A stretch of 40,992 nucleotides of DNA from Azonexus sp. (GTDB taxonomy: Bacteria; Pseudomonadota; Gammaproteobacteria; Burkholderiales; Rhodocyclaceae): assembly GCA_030691385.1 (NCBI GenBank), contig JAUYEI010000011.1:1-40992 (forward strand), written 5' to 3'. Each line of letters opens with the position of its first letter. The stretch's first letter is position 1. This document shows, piece by piece, positions 1-8,635 of the stretch. The notes under the pieces were generated by a model. The model worked only from the letters and a program-made list of their open reading frames with translations. It was not told where the DNA came from and did no database searches. Position numbers and translations under genes: made by a program.

Positions 1-199
1 GTTGTGCGCCGCGTATGGTGCACGCTGCCCGACGATGAGCGGGCACGACTGCCGGCGGCGGGGCTGACGGCGCTGGCGGCCCATTCGATGCTGGCCGGCC
101 CGGCCGTTCCGGTGGCCGCGCTGAGCGAGGCGGCATGGCGCACCAGTGGTGGGACTTTCTTTTCTGCCAAGATAAACACGTCGGGATACCTCTCTACGC

Positions 200-203
<4 letters not shown>
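1..203 (-). other. unrecognised remnant downstream of hsdM
   Basis: The last bases of the hsdM remnant form an ATGA overlap: a start codon at 201-203 opens a minus-strand frame, beginning [16 protein letters not shown], that stays open to the window edge. This is where an hsdS gene would normally start. After about 17 residues the translation turns into low-complexity Ala/Ser/Arg text. In contrast, the plus-strand frame over 1-165 reads as better protein (for example LPDDERARLPAAGLTALAAH) and continues to a stop at about 231. One reading is that the hsdS start has been joined to the 3' end of an unrelated plus-strand gene, at about position 150. I cannot name either fragment; the window edge cuts both. 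Confidence 0.25.
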
Positions 204-1110
<907 letters not shown>

Positions 1111-1161
1111 TTGAGATGGGAAGTAGATGTTGATAGGGCGGTGATGAGAGCGAGCGTTCGG

Positions 1162-1554
1162 CTACCACAAGGCTTTGAAATCGAACGAAAGCTGTTTGTG
1201 ATGGCGGATGGCGAGCAGGAAAATTTCTTCGCCAGTGAAGGCGTAGAGCAGCAGGTAGTGCTGCAGCACGTACTCGCGAATTTCGGCATTTGCCCCGATC
1301 CTGCTCAGCTTGCCGCGCAGCATGTCGAGCCCGTTGCAGGTCTCCACCGAGCGAATCGGGCGGTCGATGAATGAACGCCCCATCGCTGGGAAACGCTCTA
1401 GATTGGGGACAACCGTTGCCAGCAACTCGTCGAGCAGCGCGTCGTAGGCCGGCGCAGCCTCGGCATCGGTCAGGAATTGCTCGATTTCCTCAAGGTTGTG
1501 CTCGAAGTTTGCGGTGAGCTTGACCGTGATCGGGGATGCAGCCTTGCTTGCCAC
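1162..1554 (-). CDS. RelE/ParE-family toxin
   Basis: A 130-residue protein with the compact RelE/ParE pattern: an N-terminal helical hairpin (NLEEIEQFLTDAE), a central strand region and a C-terminal beta segment (REYVLQHYLLLYAFTGEEIFLLAIRHH cut to its key parts YVLQHY and LLAIRHHKQ). Known members are ribosome-dependent mRNA endonucleases (RelE) or gyrase poisons (ParE); the sequence alone does not say which. The start is GTG at 1554, two bases after the antitoxin stop, consistent with translational coupling. It is somewhat longer than the usual 90-105 residues because of an N-terminal extension. Confidence 0.8.
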   Translation of the reverse strand: MASKAASPITVKLTANFEHNLEEIEQFLTDAEAAPAYDALLDELLATVVPNLERFPAMGRSFIDRPIRSVETCNGLDMLRGKLSRIGANAEIREYVLQHYLLLYAFTGEEIFLLAIRHHKQLSFDFKALW

Positions 1555-1556
1555 GC

Positions 1557-1856
1557 TCAGGCTCTCGTGGCGGCACGCTTGCGCTTGATGGCTTGCAGAG
1601 TGCTGCGAGCATCCTTGGTGCGACCAGCCGCGACATCGTCCAGCCCTTTACCTGCTTCGTTGATGAGCAGCAGATGGATGCGTTCACGTTCGAGCTGGTG
1701 GTAGTAGTCGAGTCGATCCGAATCGATCAGGGCGACGTAGCTTTCACCATTCTTGGTGATGATTTTCTCGGCACCGGCTTTGACCTGGTCGGCTAGATCG
1801 GAGAGATGGGCGCGGGCTTGCGAGAAGGGAATGACGTCACTGGCGGAGATCGACAT
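1557..1856 (-). CDS. Phd/YefM-family antitoxin
   Basis: A 99-residue protein that begins with the Phd/YefM fold signature: SQARAHLSDLADQV, a spacer, then IITKNGESYVALID, in residues 10-45. This part dimerises and binds DNA. The basic C-terminal tail (KRKRAATRA) would be the toxin-neutralising part. It precedes the toxin gene, the usual order for type II toxin-antitoxin modules, and is expected to repress its own promoter through the palindromes at 1888-1914. Confidence 0.85.
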   Translation of the reverse strand: MSISASDVIPFSQARAHLSDLADQVKAGAEKIITKNGESYVALIDSDRLDYYHQLERERIHLLLINEAGKGLDDVAAGRTKDARSTLQAIKRKRAATRA

Positions 1857-1887
1857 GGCGAGCCTTACTTTTTTTGGTTACAAAAGT

Positions 1888-1914
1888 TTGTACATAATAC
1901 AACCCAAAATTGGG
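1888..1914. promoter_or_regulatory. candidate toxin-antitoxin operator palindromes
   Basis: Two adjacent inverted repeats lie 32-58 bp before the antitoxin start. The first is TTGTA-CATAA-TACAA at 1888-1902. The second is CCCAA-AA-TTGGG at 1903-1914. On the minus strand the first contains TATTAT, which could serve as a -10 element. Autorepression by antitoxin-toxin complexes at such sites is known for Phd/YefM modules; that these are the sites is inference. Confidence 0.55.
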
Positions 1915-1975
1915 TAATGATAGTGGCTGGGGCCAACCAGGTTTGGGGAGACTGCAACTGGCCAGCCAATAAACC

Positions 1976-2518
1976 CTAAACCTCCGGCGGAAGCTTGGCG
2001 GCCATCATCTTCTTCCGGTCGATCTGGCGCCCATCGACGATGAAGGTGCCGTCACCCACGGCGTGAACCGTGCGCTTTTCCTTGCGTTCGCTGTCGATGC
2101 AGGCGGCGACCGCTTCCAGCACGACGATGCTGTGCTTTTCGATGATGTCGATGACCTTGCACTCGAGGTTGGCGAGGCATTCCTTGATCAGGGGCGGCTT
2201 GACCAGTTTGGCCTGGACTGGCGTGAGCTTGAAGCGGGCGAACTTGTCGGTATCTGCTCCGGCGCATGTCCCTATGCCAACGACCGTATCGAGCAGGTCG
2301 ACGGTGGGAATGGCGACGACGCACTCGCGATGCTTTCGCAAGGCCGCGTAGGAGTGGTTCCATTCGCCTGTGGTGATGGCGAATATCGGGGTGAAATCCA
2401 TCACCATGGTCCATGAGATGCTCATGATGTTGTCTTTCTTGCCGTCATGGGTGGTGACGAGGACGACGGGCCCGGGTTCGATCAGGGTAAAGGCCTTGTT
2501 CAGTTCCAAAGCTTGCAT
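1976..2518 (-). CDS. flavin reductase-like domain protein (FMN-binding split barrel)
   Basis: A 180-residue protein starting at ATG 2518 behind a strong GGAGGGG ribosome site. It has the flavin-reductase/flavoredoxin pattern: GPVVLVTTHDGKKDNIMSIS at residues 17-36, SWTMVMDFTPIFAITTG, and YAALRKHRECVVAIP, which forms the FMN-binding barrel. Members use reduced flavin for electron transfer or supply FMNH2 to partner oxygenases. The physiological partner cannot be told from context. The gene sits alone between the TA module and the TPM/LemA cluster on the same strand. A much longer upstream in-frame extension exists but lacks homology and overlaps the next gene. Confidence 0.85.
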   Translation of the reverse strand: MQALELNKAFTLIEPGPVVLVTTHDGKKDNIMSISWTMVMDFTPIFAITTGEWNHSYAALRKHRECVVAIPTVDLLDTVVGIGTCAGADTDKFARFKLTPVQAKLVKPPLIKECLANLECKVIDIIEKHSIVVLEAVAACIDSERKEKRTVHAVGDGTFIVDGRQIDRKKMMAAKLPPEV

Positions 2519-2573
2519 GGAAGCCCCTCCGACAATCTTCCCTGGCTGGCGCGTTCGACCTTGCTGGCTACGC

Positions 2574-3071
2574 TCAAAGCAGCGTTGGCGCGTCGTCGAG
2601 TTCGTTCGGGTTGTCGCCGCTGGCCGGGAAGTGCTGGGCGAGCAGAGCCGTGATGCGCGCGATGGCGTCCACCATGCCGCGTTGGTAATCGCCGGCGGCA
2701 AATGCCGTATCCATCTGGCGGCAGATCGCTTCCCACTCGGTTGGCGGGACGAGGGCGGAAATGCCGCGGTCGGCGAGGATTTCGACCCGCCGGTCGACCA
2801 GTTGCACATAGACGAGGATGCCGTTGGCCTCGCGCGTTGCCGCCACGCCGAGCGACTGGAAGAGGCTTGCCGCGCGGTCGCGGCAGGATTCGTTGCGGAG
2901 CAGGGTACGGAGCGGCAGCGGGCCTTCGATGGCGATGCGGATTTCGCCGCGCTGCCTGGTTTCGGAAGCTTTGACCGCCGCGCCGATGGCTGCCAGGTCG
3001 GCAGCACGGAAGGCGCGTCTGGCCCACCAACCGGGTGATGAGAGGTGTTTGAGCAAGCGTTTTAGCATCAT
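2574..3071 (-). CDS. TPM-domain protein
   Basis: A 165-residue protein with a TPM (Psb32/MOLO-1-like) domain. Its hallmarks are AVKASETRQRGEIRIAIEG near residues 30-48, the strand NGILVYVQLVDRRVEILADRGI, and a C-terminal helix with two acidic residues (EWEAICRQMDTAF). There is no signal peptide. The start codon lies one base beyond the stop of the preceding TPM gene, so translation is probably coupled. Paired TPM genes behind lemA are a recurring three-gene unit. The function is not established; a role in envelope or membrane protein quality control is only a suggestion. Confidence 0.8.
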   Translation of the reverse strand: MMLKRLLKHLSSPGWWARRAFRAADLAAIGAAVKASETRQRGEIRIAIEGPLPLRTLLRNESCRDRAASLFQSLGVAATREANGILVYVQLVDRRVEILADRGISALVPPTEWEAICRQMDTAFAAGDYQRGMVDAIARITALLAQHFPASGDNPNELDDAPTLL

Positions 3072-3072
3072 G

Positions 3073-3912
3073 TCACCACTCCCCCGAAGCGCCGCCGCCA
3101 CCAAAGCCGCCTCCGCCGCCGGAAAATCCGCCGCCGCCCGACGAGCGGCCGCCAAAGCCGCCGGGGAAGCCCCCGCCGGATTGCCAGCCGCCGCGGCCGA
3201 GGCGGGTGAAGGAGAGCACGAAAGCGAGCAGCGCCGCGCCGCCGGCCAGGCCGAGCGAGGTGAAGAGGGTCCACGCCAGCCAGCCGGCGACACCGGACAC
3301 GGCCAGCGAGCCGAGCAGGCCGAACATCGAGCGGATGATGCCGGCCATGAAGAAGACGATGAGCAGGAAAGTCAGTGCGTCGCCGGTGTCAGTGCCGCCC
3401 GGGGCGGTTTGCCCGACGGGCGCCGGTAGCGGTTCGCCGCGAATGACCTTGTCCAGCGTCGCCACGGTGGCCCGCAGGCCGCCGGCAAAATCGCCCTCGC
3501 GGAAGCGCGGTGCCATTTGTTCGGCCACGATGCGCTTGGCGATGGCGTCGGGAATGGCGCCCTCCAGCCCGTAGCCGACTTCGATGCGCATGCGCCGGTC
3601 GTCCTTGGCGACGATGACGATCACGCCGTCATCGACGCCCTGGCGGCCGATTTTCCAGGCCTCGGCGAGGCGGATGCCGAATTGTTCGATGCTTTCCGGC
3701 TGCGTCGTTGGCAGCAGCACGATGGTGACCTGCGCACCCTTGTCTTTTTCCAGCGCGGTCAGGCTGGCCGTCAGCCCGGCCCTGTCCTTGGCCGACAGCG
3801 TGCCGGTCAGGTCGGTGACGCGCTCGGTCAGCGCCGGCAGCGCCACCTCCTTGGCGCTCCAGCCGAGCAGCGGCAGCAGCGCGAAACAGAGAGCGGCGAG
3901 CCAGCGGAACAT
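3073..3912 (-). CDS. TPM-domain membrane protein, YgcG-like
   Basis: A 279-residue protein with a signal peptide (MFRWLAALCFALLPLLGWSA), a TPM domain at about residues 28-150 (VTDLTGTLS, GVDDGVIVIVAKDDRRMRIEVG, GYGLEGAIPD), two or three transmembrane stretches at about 178-235 and a glycine/serine-rich tail ending GASGEW. Domain order and tail match the YgcG family of exported TPM proteins anchored in the inner membrane. It lies 6 bp after lemA and 1 bp before the second TPM gene, so an operon is likely. Confidence 0.85.
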   Translation of the reverse strand: MFRWLAALCFALLPLLGWSAKEVALPALTERVTDLTGTLSAKDRAGLTASLTALEKDKGAQVTIVLLPTTQPESIEQFGIRLAEAWKIGRQGVDDGVIVIVAKDDRRMRIEVGYGLEGAIPDAIAKRIVAEQMAPRFREGDFAGGLRATVATLDKVIRGEPLPAPVGQTAPGGTDTGDALTFLLIVFFMAGIIRSMFGLLGSLAVSGVAGWLAWTLFTSLGLAGGAALLAFVLSFTRLGRGGWQSGGGFPGGFGGRSSGGGGFSGGGGGFGGGGASGEW

Positions 3913-3918
3913 CAGGGC

Positions 3919-4524
3919 TTACTTGGCCGCGGCCGGGGTGTCGAACTTGATGACCGGCGGGGCGGAAATGGCCTTTTCGTCGTCGACCGTGAAATTGGCC
4001 TTGGGCTTGTAGCCCATGACCATCGCCGTCAGGTTGTTGGGGAAGGTGCGCACCGAAATGTTGTACTCGCGCACGCTGTCGATGTAGCGGTTGCGCGCCA
4101 CGGTGATGCGGTTTTCGGTGCCTTCGAGCTGGGCCTGCAGGTCGCGGAAATTGGCATCGGCCTTGAGGTTCGGGTAGTTCTCGGCGACCACCAGCAGGCG
4201 GGACAGGGCGCCGGAAAGTTCGCCCTGCGCCTTCTGGAACTTGGCGAAGGCGGCTTCGTCATTGACCAGCTCCGGCGTGATCTTCATGCCGGCAACGTTG
4301 GCGCGCGCTTCGGTAACGCGGGTCAGCACGTCCTTTTCATGCGCGGCATAGCCCTGGACGACGGACACGAGGTTGGGGATCAGGTCGGCCCGGCGCTTGT
4401 ACTGATTGAGCACCTCGGACCACGCGGCGTTGACGCCTTCATCGTTGATCTGGATCTGGTTGTAACCGCAGCCGGAAAGCAGGCTGGCGATGAGGACGAG
4501 GATGGAGTAGAGACGAATGCGCAT
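3919..4524 (-). CDS. lemA: LemA family lipoprotein
   Basis: A 201-residue protein starting at ATG 4524 (GGGAG just upstream). A longer frame to 4566 exists, but only this start puts a lipoprotein signal at the N-terminus (LIASLLSGCG, lipobox Cys near residue 20). The LemA domain follows: VNAAWSEVLNQYKRRADLIP, LTRVTEARA, and YPNLKADANFRDLQAQLEGT with NRITVARNRY. LemA proteins are long helical bundles exposed at the envelope; their molecular role is not settled. First gene of the lemA-TPM-TPM unit. Confidence 0.9.
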   Translation of the reverse strand: MRIRLYSILVLIASLLSGCGYNQIQINDEGVNAAWSEVLNQYKRRADLIPNLVSVVQGYAAHEKDVLTRVTEARANVAGMKITPELVNDEAAFAKFQKAQGELSGALSRLLVVAENYPNLKADANFRDLQAQLEGTENRITVARNRYIDSVREYNISVRTFPNNLTAMVMGYKPKANFTVDDEKAISAPPVIKFDTPAAAK

Positions 4525-4612
4525 GAAGGTGGCTCCCGAAAAATGGTTCGCGATGAAGCATACCATCGTGATATTTCCGGGCGGGTAAAGTTTGGTTGGG
4601 CCGCGCGACTGC

Positions 4613-4650
4613 CACGGTCAACCGGAAAAAACGGCCAAAATTGAAATCGC
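4613..4650 (+). repeat. dispersed ~37-bp repeat, copy A (intergenic)
   Basis: The sequence starts CACGGTCAACCGG, continues AAAAAACGGCC and ends AAAATTGAAATC. It lies in the 138-bp gap between the lemA start and the maoC-like stop, on no gene. It matches copy D at 18072-18108 with one mismatch in opposite orientation, and resembles copies B, C, E and F. Confidence 0.8.
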
Positions 4651-4662
4651 TGCGCGACGGCT

Positions 4663-5112
4663 TCAGCCCGGTTTGCGGCGCAGCAGATGAATGACGATGA
4701 AACTCAGTACCGCCTCGCCACGCTGATTCACCGCCTGATACTTGAGGCGCGCAATGCCGCGGTCCGGCTTCGAGTTCGATGGCCGGACCTCGAGCACTTC
4801 GATCTCGCTGTGCAGCGTATCGCCCGGCCGCACCGGGGCCAGCCAGCGCAACTCGTCGATGCCGGGCGAACCCAGGCTCGATTCGGCGAGGATGCCGGAC
4901 TGGATGAACAGCCGGAAACAGATGGCCAGACTCTGGAAGCCGCTGGCGATCAGCCCGCCATAGGGCGAGCTGGCGGCGGCGTTGGCGTCGAGATGGAAGG
5001 GCTGCGGGTCGTAGCGCCAGGCGAAGTCGATGATCTCGGCTTCGGTCAGCGTCAGGCCCGGCGAGGTGAAATGCTGGCCGGGGGTGAGATCGTCGAGAAA
5101 ACGGGTGTCCAT
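4663..5112 (-). CDS. MaoC-like hot-dog dehydratase
   Basis: A 149-residue single hot-dog domain. The hydratase signature is FAWRYDPQPFHLDANAA at about residues 30-46, with Asp and His as expected catalytic residues, followed by GLIASGFQSLAICFRLF. These proteins hydrate 2-enoyl-CoA to (R)-3-hydroxyacyl-CoA or act on related thioesters. The start is 4 bp after the capA-like stop, so it is probably the last gene of the aat-bpt-capA run. The substrate is not predictable. Confidence 0.85.
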   Translation of the reverse strand: MDTRFLDDLTPGQHFTSPGLTLTEAEIIDFAWRYDPQPFHLDANAAASSPYGGLIASGFQSLAICFRLFIQSGILAESSLGSPGIDELRWLAPVRPGDTLHSEIEVLEVRPSNSKPDRGIARLKYQAVNQRGEAVLSFIVIHLLRRKPG

Positions 5113-5116
5113 GGCT

Positions 5117-6103
5117 TCACTCCTTGGTGGGCGGATGCGGGTTCCGGCACAGCGCGACCTGTGTATCGCCGGCTTTGCCGCAGGGCGTCAGCGCGCCGGG
5201 CACCGGGTGCGGGGTGCCGGCGTCGTCCATTTGCGCGGCGAGGGTGTCCCATTCGAGCACGCCGGTTTTGTCGAGTTTGAGGCGAAGCAGCCAGCCGAGC
5301 CTGGCCTGGGGGATATCGAAGCCATCGAAGACGAAATTGCCGAGGCTGTAGATGATCGGTTTGCCACGATAGACATCGGCGCCCTGGGTGACGTGCGGGT
5401 GGCTGCCGACGACCAGACTGGCGCCTTCGTCGATCAGGCGCCGGGCGAAACTTTGCAGGCGCTGGCTGGCGACCGCTTCGTATTCCCAGCCCCAGTGCAT
5501 GAAGGGAATGACGAGGTCGGCGCCGGCGGCTTTGGCGGCGCGGATGTCGGAGATCACGTGATCATCCTCGCTCCACGCTGTGCCCGGGGTGTCGGCGCCG
5601 GCTTCGAAGGCGCGCGGGATGAATTCGTTGTAGCCGAGGATGGCGATTTTGAGACCCTGGCGTTCCAGCCACAGTGGCCGGTGGGCTTCAGTGAGGTTGC
5701 GGCCGGCGCCGAAACGGGCGATGCCGGCGGCGTCGAGGCGTTGCATGGTTTCGCGCAGGGCGTCGCTGCCGTAGTCGCCAATGTGGTTGTTGGCCAGCGA
5801 CACGGCGTCAAAGCGCCCTTGCAGCACAGGCAGCGTGCGCGGGTGGGCGCGGAAGGCGTAGAACTTGGGGGTGATGCGCTTGCCGCTCTCGGCGATGGGC
5901 GTTTCGAGGTTGGCGATGCGGTAGTCGGCGGCTTTCAGGACGTCGGCGAAGTGGACGAGCGGATCGCCACCCCGGGCGATGAGCCGGCCGGGACCGTCAT
6001 CGAGCATGATGTCGCCGGCGAAAATGAGGGTCAGTGGCTCGGCCTGCACGTTGAGCGCGGCGAATAGCACGATTGCTACGGTCAACCGGAAATTTCGGCT
6101 CAT
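5117..6103 (-). CDS. CapA-family exported metallophosphatase-like protein
   Basis: A 328-residue protein from ATG 6103 with a signal peptide (LTVAIVLFAALNVQA). It shows the CapA/PgsA calcineurin-like blocks: TLIFAGDIMLDDGPG near residues 25-39, SLANNHIGDYGSDALRETM, PFMHWGWEYE and VVGSHPHVTQGADVY, then IIYSLGNFVFD. The conserved Asp, Asn-His and His residues are present. The family was named for poly-gamma-glutamate capsule synthesis, but most members, including this one, have no capB/capC neighbours and an unknown role. Repeat copy B overlaps the first codons. Confidence 0.85.
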   Translation of the reverse strand: MSRNFRLTVAIVLFAALNVQAEPLTLIFAGDIMLDDGPGRLIARGGDPLVHFADVLKAADYRIANLETPIAESGKRITPKFYAFRAHPRTLPVLQGRFDAVSLANNHIGDYGSDALRETMQRLDAAGIARFGAGRNLTEAHRPLWLERQGLKIAILGYNEFIPRAFEAGADTPGTAWSEDDHVISDIRAAKAAGADLVIPFMHWGWEYEAVASQRLQSFARRLIDEGASLVVGSHPHVTQGADVYRGKPIIYSLGNFVFDGFDIPQARLGWLLRLKLDKTGVLEWDTLAAQMDDAGTPHPVPGALTPCGKAGDTQVALCRNPHPPTKE

Positions 6104-6114
6104 TTTGAAATGGT
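6077..6114 (+). repeat. dispersed ~37-bp repeat, copy B (gene junction)
   Basis: It reads TACGGTCAACCGG, then AAATTTCGGCTC, then ATTTTGAAATGG. It covers the stop of the exported 135-residue protein and the start of the capA-like gene, where ATG (6101-6103) and TGA (6100-6102) overlap on the minus strand. The repeat therefore encodes the last codons of one protein and the first codons of the next (MSRNFRLTVA). Confidence 0.7.
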
Positions 6115-6507
6115 TTTGCGCCACTCGCACCAGTATTCCAGCTCGCCGCCATGGCGCGGTTCGTAAATGCGCTGCAGGCCGGTGAAGCCGTGGCTGCTTT
6201 GTGGCGTCGGCGGATAGGCATAGGTCGCCTGCTGGATGATCGGGCGCCAGTCGTCGTGGTGGGCATGGGCGTAGAGTTTGATGCTGGCGAGGTCGGCCGG
6301 TTCTCGGCGAAAGACGGCACGGAACAGCAGGTAGGAGCCGATTTCGATTGGCGGCACGGAGTAGGGCGAGGTGACCGGCCGCGCTTCGATGCTCTTCGTC
6401 TCGCCGCCGTAGCTCAGATGGCAGGCGACCGCCTCGCCCGGGCCGGCATGCGCCGCCGTTGCGCCGAGGAGCAGGGCGCCGATCAGTGCGCTAGCGGGAT
6501 GTGGCAC
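6100..6507 (-). CDS. exported protein of unknown function
   Basis: Not recognised. From a GTG at 6507 it is 135 residues with a convincing signal peptide (ALIGALLLGATAAHAG). The mature part contains ACHLSYGGETKSIEARPV, a probable membrane-proximal strand IEIGSYLLFRAVFRR, and two aromatic or His-rich stretches (YAHAHHDDW; ELEYWCEWRK). Two Cys residues near the ends of the mature protein could form a disulfide. A longer frame to 6579 starts inside the upstream gene and adds no signal-like sequence. It overlaps the upstream gene by 17 bp and the capA-like gene by 4 bp, so coupled expression is likely. Confidence 0.65.
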   Translation of the reverse strand: MPHPASALIGALLLGATAAHAGPGEAVACHLSYGGETKSIEARPVTSPYSVPPIEIGSYLLFRAVFRREPADLASIKLYAHAHHDDWRPIIQQATYAYPPTPQSSHGFTGLQRIYEPRHGGELEYWCEWRKTISK

Positions 6508-7171
6508 GAACGGCCGGTGTGAGCACGATGTTGACCGGTACGGGCTGACCGTTCTTCGTTGCCGGAGCGGGTTTGGCACTGGCGAAAAGCAGTTTGCCGC
6601 CGGCCTCGATACGGGCGCTGACGGTGGCGCTGGCCTTCTTGCCCATGAGGTCGCGGTCCACCGTGGCGCTGAAGGGAATCGGCACCTGGGCGCCGTTCAG
6701 TTCATAGCGCTGATCGGCCAGCGTGCGCCGGCCGGACTGGATGCGGATCTTGAGGATGGCGTTGGCCGGCAGGGCGATGCGGGCGCGGTAGCTTACGCTG
6801 CCGGCGATGTCGATGAAGCTGCTGGTGGCGGGCTGCGCTGCGGCCTGTGGCATGACAGGCGCCACGCTGCCGCGCGAGCAGCGGCGCAGGTTGCCCTTGC
6901 CGTCTTCAAAAATGGCGTCGTCGCCCTTGGTGGCCAGGCGAATCTCGCCGCTGCGGTAGAGCGCGCCGGAGGCGGCGGGCACTTGCGGCAGAACGATGGC
7001 TTCGTCGGCGAAATGCAGCTGTGCCGACGGTCGACCGGAAATATCGGCCGAAAATGAAATGTCGATGCGGCTGTTGTTGTCGCAGGTGTAGGCGATGCGT
7101 TCGTCGCCGGCGAAGGCGCCGAGGGGGACGAGCAAGGCCAGCAGCAGTGCCGGCAGGGGGCGAAGATTCAT
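6491..7171 (-). CDS. exported protein of unknown function
   Basis: Not recognised. It is 226 residues from ATG 7171 with a signal peptide ([17 protein letters not shown]). The N-terminal half ([18 protein letters not shown] to [10 protein letters not shown]) resembles membrane-bound lysozyme inhibitor (MliC)-type barrels: a Cys in YxCDNN, a strand rich in aliphatic residues, and a second Cys at the end. This is suggestive only. The C-terminal half looks like a beta-rich domain with [19 protein letters not shown], the wording found in YbaY-type lipoproteins. Repeat copy C lies within the coding region. Its ATGA overlap with bpt suggests translational coupling. Confidence 0.7.
   Translation of the reverse strand: MNLRPLPALLLALLVPLGAFAGDERIAYTCDNNSRIDISFSADISGRPSAQLHFADEAIVLPQVPAASGALYRSGEIRLATKGDDAIFEDGKGNLRRCSRGSVAPVMPQAAAQPATSSFIDIAGSVSYRARIALPANAILKIRIQSGRRTLADQRYELNGAQVPIPFSATVDRDLMGKKASATVSARIEAGGKLLFASAKPAPATKNGQPVPVNIVLTPAVRATSR
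7026..7063 (+). repeat. dispersed ~37-bp repeat, copy C (inside a gene)
   Basis: It reads GACGGTCGACCGG (one change in the core), then AAATATCGGCCG, then AAAATGAAATGTC. It lies inside the exported 226-residue protein, antisense to it, and is translated as [14 protein letters not shown]. Confidence 0.6.
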
Positions 7172-7911
7172 GGGTTTTCCGGTGAGGGGAGGGGAATCCA
7201 GTGCCCGTCGATCAATCCTTCGATGGGCTGGAAGGCCGATTTGTAGGCCATCTTGCGGCTTTCGGCGATCCAGTAGCCGAGGTACAGGTAGGGCAGACCG
7301 AGGGCATTGCACTGGGCGGCCTGCCACAGGATGTTGTAGGTGCCGAAGCTGGCGTGCGGGATGTCCGGGTCGTAGAAGGTGTAGACCGACGACAGGCCAT
7401 CGTCGAGCACATCGATGAGGCTCACCATGCGCACGACGCCGTCTTCCGTGAACTCGATCAGCCGCGTATCGACCCGGCTTTGCAGCAGGAACTGGGCGTA
7501 CTGGTCGTGGCTGTCCTCGTCCATGCCGCCGCCCGGGTGGCGCGCCTGCTGGTAGCGGTTGTAGAGCGCGTAATGCTCGTCGTAATAAAGCAGATGCAAC
7601 TCGCGGGCACGCAGCTTGGCGTGCTGTTTCAAGGCCCGGCGCTGGCTGCGCTTGGGCTGCAACTCGGCGACCGGCAGGCGCACCGGCACGCAGGCCTGGC
7701 AATGGTCGCAATGCGGCCGGTAGGTGAAGATGCCGCTACGACGGAAACCGGCGCGGACCAGCGCGCTGTAGATTTCGCTGTCGATCAGGTGGGCCGGCGT
7801 CGCCACCTGCGAACGCGCCTCGCGCTCGGCCAGGTAACTGCACGGATAGGGCGAGGTGGCGTAGTACTGGAGCAGCGAGAAGGGCAGTTCGGCGTCGTCA
7901 GGCTGGGCCAT
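7168..7911 (-). CDS. bpt: aspartate/glutamate leucyltransferase Bpt
   Basis: A 247-residue protein, full length for the bacterial ATE1-like family. N-terminal domain: [18 protein letters not shown] near residues 20-37, then [21 protein letters not shown]-terminal domain: [19 protein letters not shown] and [17 protein letters not shown], the GNAT-like transferase core. It transfers leucine from Leu-tRNA to N-terminal Asp or Glu, feeding proteins to ClpS/ClpAP. It sits 3 bp after aat, which encodes the other leucyltransferase of the bacterial N-degron pathway. Confidence 0.95.
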   Translation of the reverse strand: MAQPDDAELPFSLLQYYATSPYPCSYLAEREARSQVATPAHLIDSEIYSALVRAGFRRSGIFTYRPHCDHCQACVPVRLPVAELQPKRSQRRALKQHAKLRARELHLLYYDEHYALYNRYQQARHPGGGMDEDSHDQYAQFLLQSRVDTRLIEFTEDGVVRMVSLIDVLDDGLSSVYTFYDPDIPHASFGTYNILWQAAQCNALGLPYLYLGYWIAESRKMAYKSAFQPIEGLIDGHWIPLPSPENP

Positions 7912-7914
7912 GGC

Positions 7915-8619
7915 TTACCACGCGAGAGCGAGGCGGTCGGTCGACCAGCGGTCGCGCGACGATTCGGCTGCGGTCAACGCCGATAGCCGGGTCAAAAAGG
8001 CGTCGCGCGGAATTTCGCGGCCGCCGAGTGAGGCGAGGTGGTCGGTATGCATCTGACAGTCGATCATGCCGAATTGGTTGGTCACAAGATAACGCACGAG
8101 ATGGGCAAAGGCGACTTTCGAGGCATCGGTGCGATGGGAGAACATCGATTCGCCGTAGAACATGCGCCCGATGGCCAGCCCGTACAGGCCGCCGACCAGC
8201 GTGTCTCTCTCGTAGCTTTCGACCGAATGCGCCCAGCCGAGTTCATGCAGGCGGCAGTACGCCTCCTTCATTTCCGGGGTGATCCAGGTGCCGTCCTGGC
8301 CGTCGCGCGGCGTCGTCGCGCAGGCATCCATGACGTCGGGAAAGTTGGTGTCGAAGCGCACCTCGAATTTCCCGGCGCGCAGCGTTTTCTTCAGCGAGCG
8401 GGTCAGCCGGAACTCTTCGGGAAACAGCACCATGCGCGGATCGGGCGAATACCAGAGCGGCAAGTTATCGACCGTCCCCCACGGGAAAATGCCCTGCCGG
8501 TAGGCTTCGAGCAGGCGGTCGGGCTGCAGGCCGCCACCGACGGCGAGCAGGCCACCCATTTCCTCCCGGGCCATGTCGACCGGCGGAAAGAGGTCGAGCG
8601 GGCCGAGAAACGGGATCAT
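7915..8619 (-). CDS. aat: leucyl/phenylalanyl-tRNA--protein transferase
   Basis: A 234-residue protein from ATG 8619 (MIPFLGPLDLFPPVD). Family blocks: GGLLAVGGGLQPDRLLEAYR, GIFPWGTVDNLPLWYSPDPR, AYCRLHELGWAHSVESY and GRMFYGESMFSHRTDASKVA. The enzyme adds Leu or Phe to proteins with N-terminal Lys or Arg. The longer frame upstream to 8724 runs into fbpC and lacks homology. Cytoplasmic, likely co-transcribed with bpt. Confidence 0.96.
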   Translation of the reverse strand: MIPFLGPLDLFPPVDMAREEMGGLLAVGGGLQPDRLLEAYRQGIFPWGTVDNLPLWYSPDPRMVLFPEEFRLTRSLKKTLRAGKFEVRFDTNFPDVMDACATTPRDGQDGTWITPEMKEAYCRLHELGWAHSVESYERDTLVGGLYGLAIGRMFYGESMFSHRTDASKVAFAHLVRYLVTNQFGMIDCQMHTDHLASLGGREIPRDAFLTRLSALTAAESSRDRWSTDRLALAW

Positions 8620-8635
8620 GCGTAATCGTGAAAAA

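Noticed and set aside
1915..1975. GGCTGG ... CCAGCC inverted repeat as terminator of the flavin reductase gene
   Set aside because: The arms are short, the loop is long and there is no T run on the minus strand.
3073..3200. Gly-rich DNA at the end of the YgcG-like gene as a tandem repeat array
   Set aside because: It encodes the usual Gly/Ser-rich tail of this family and shows no fixed repeat unit.
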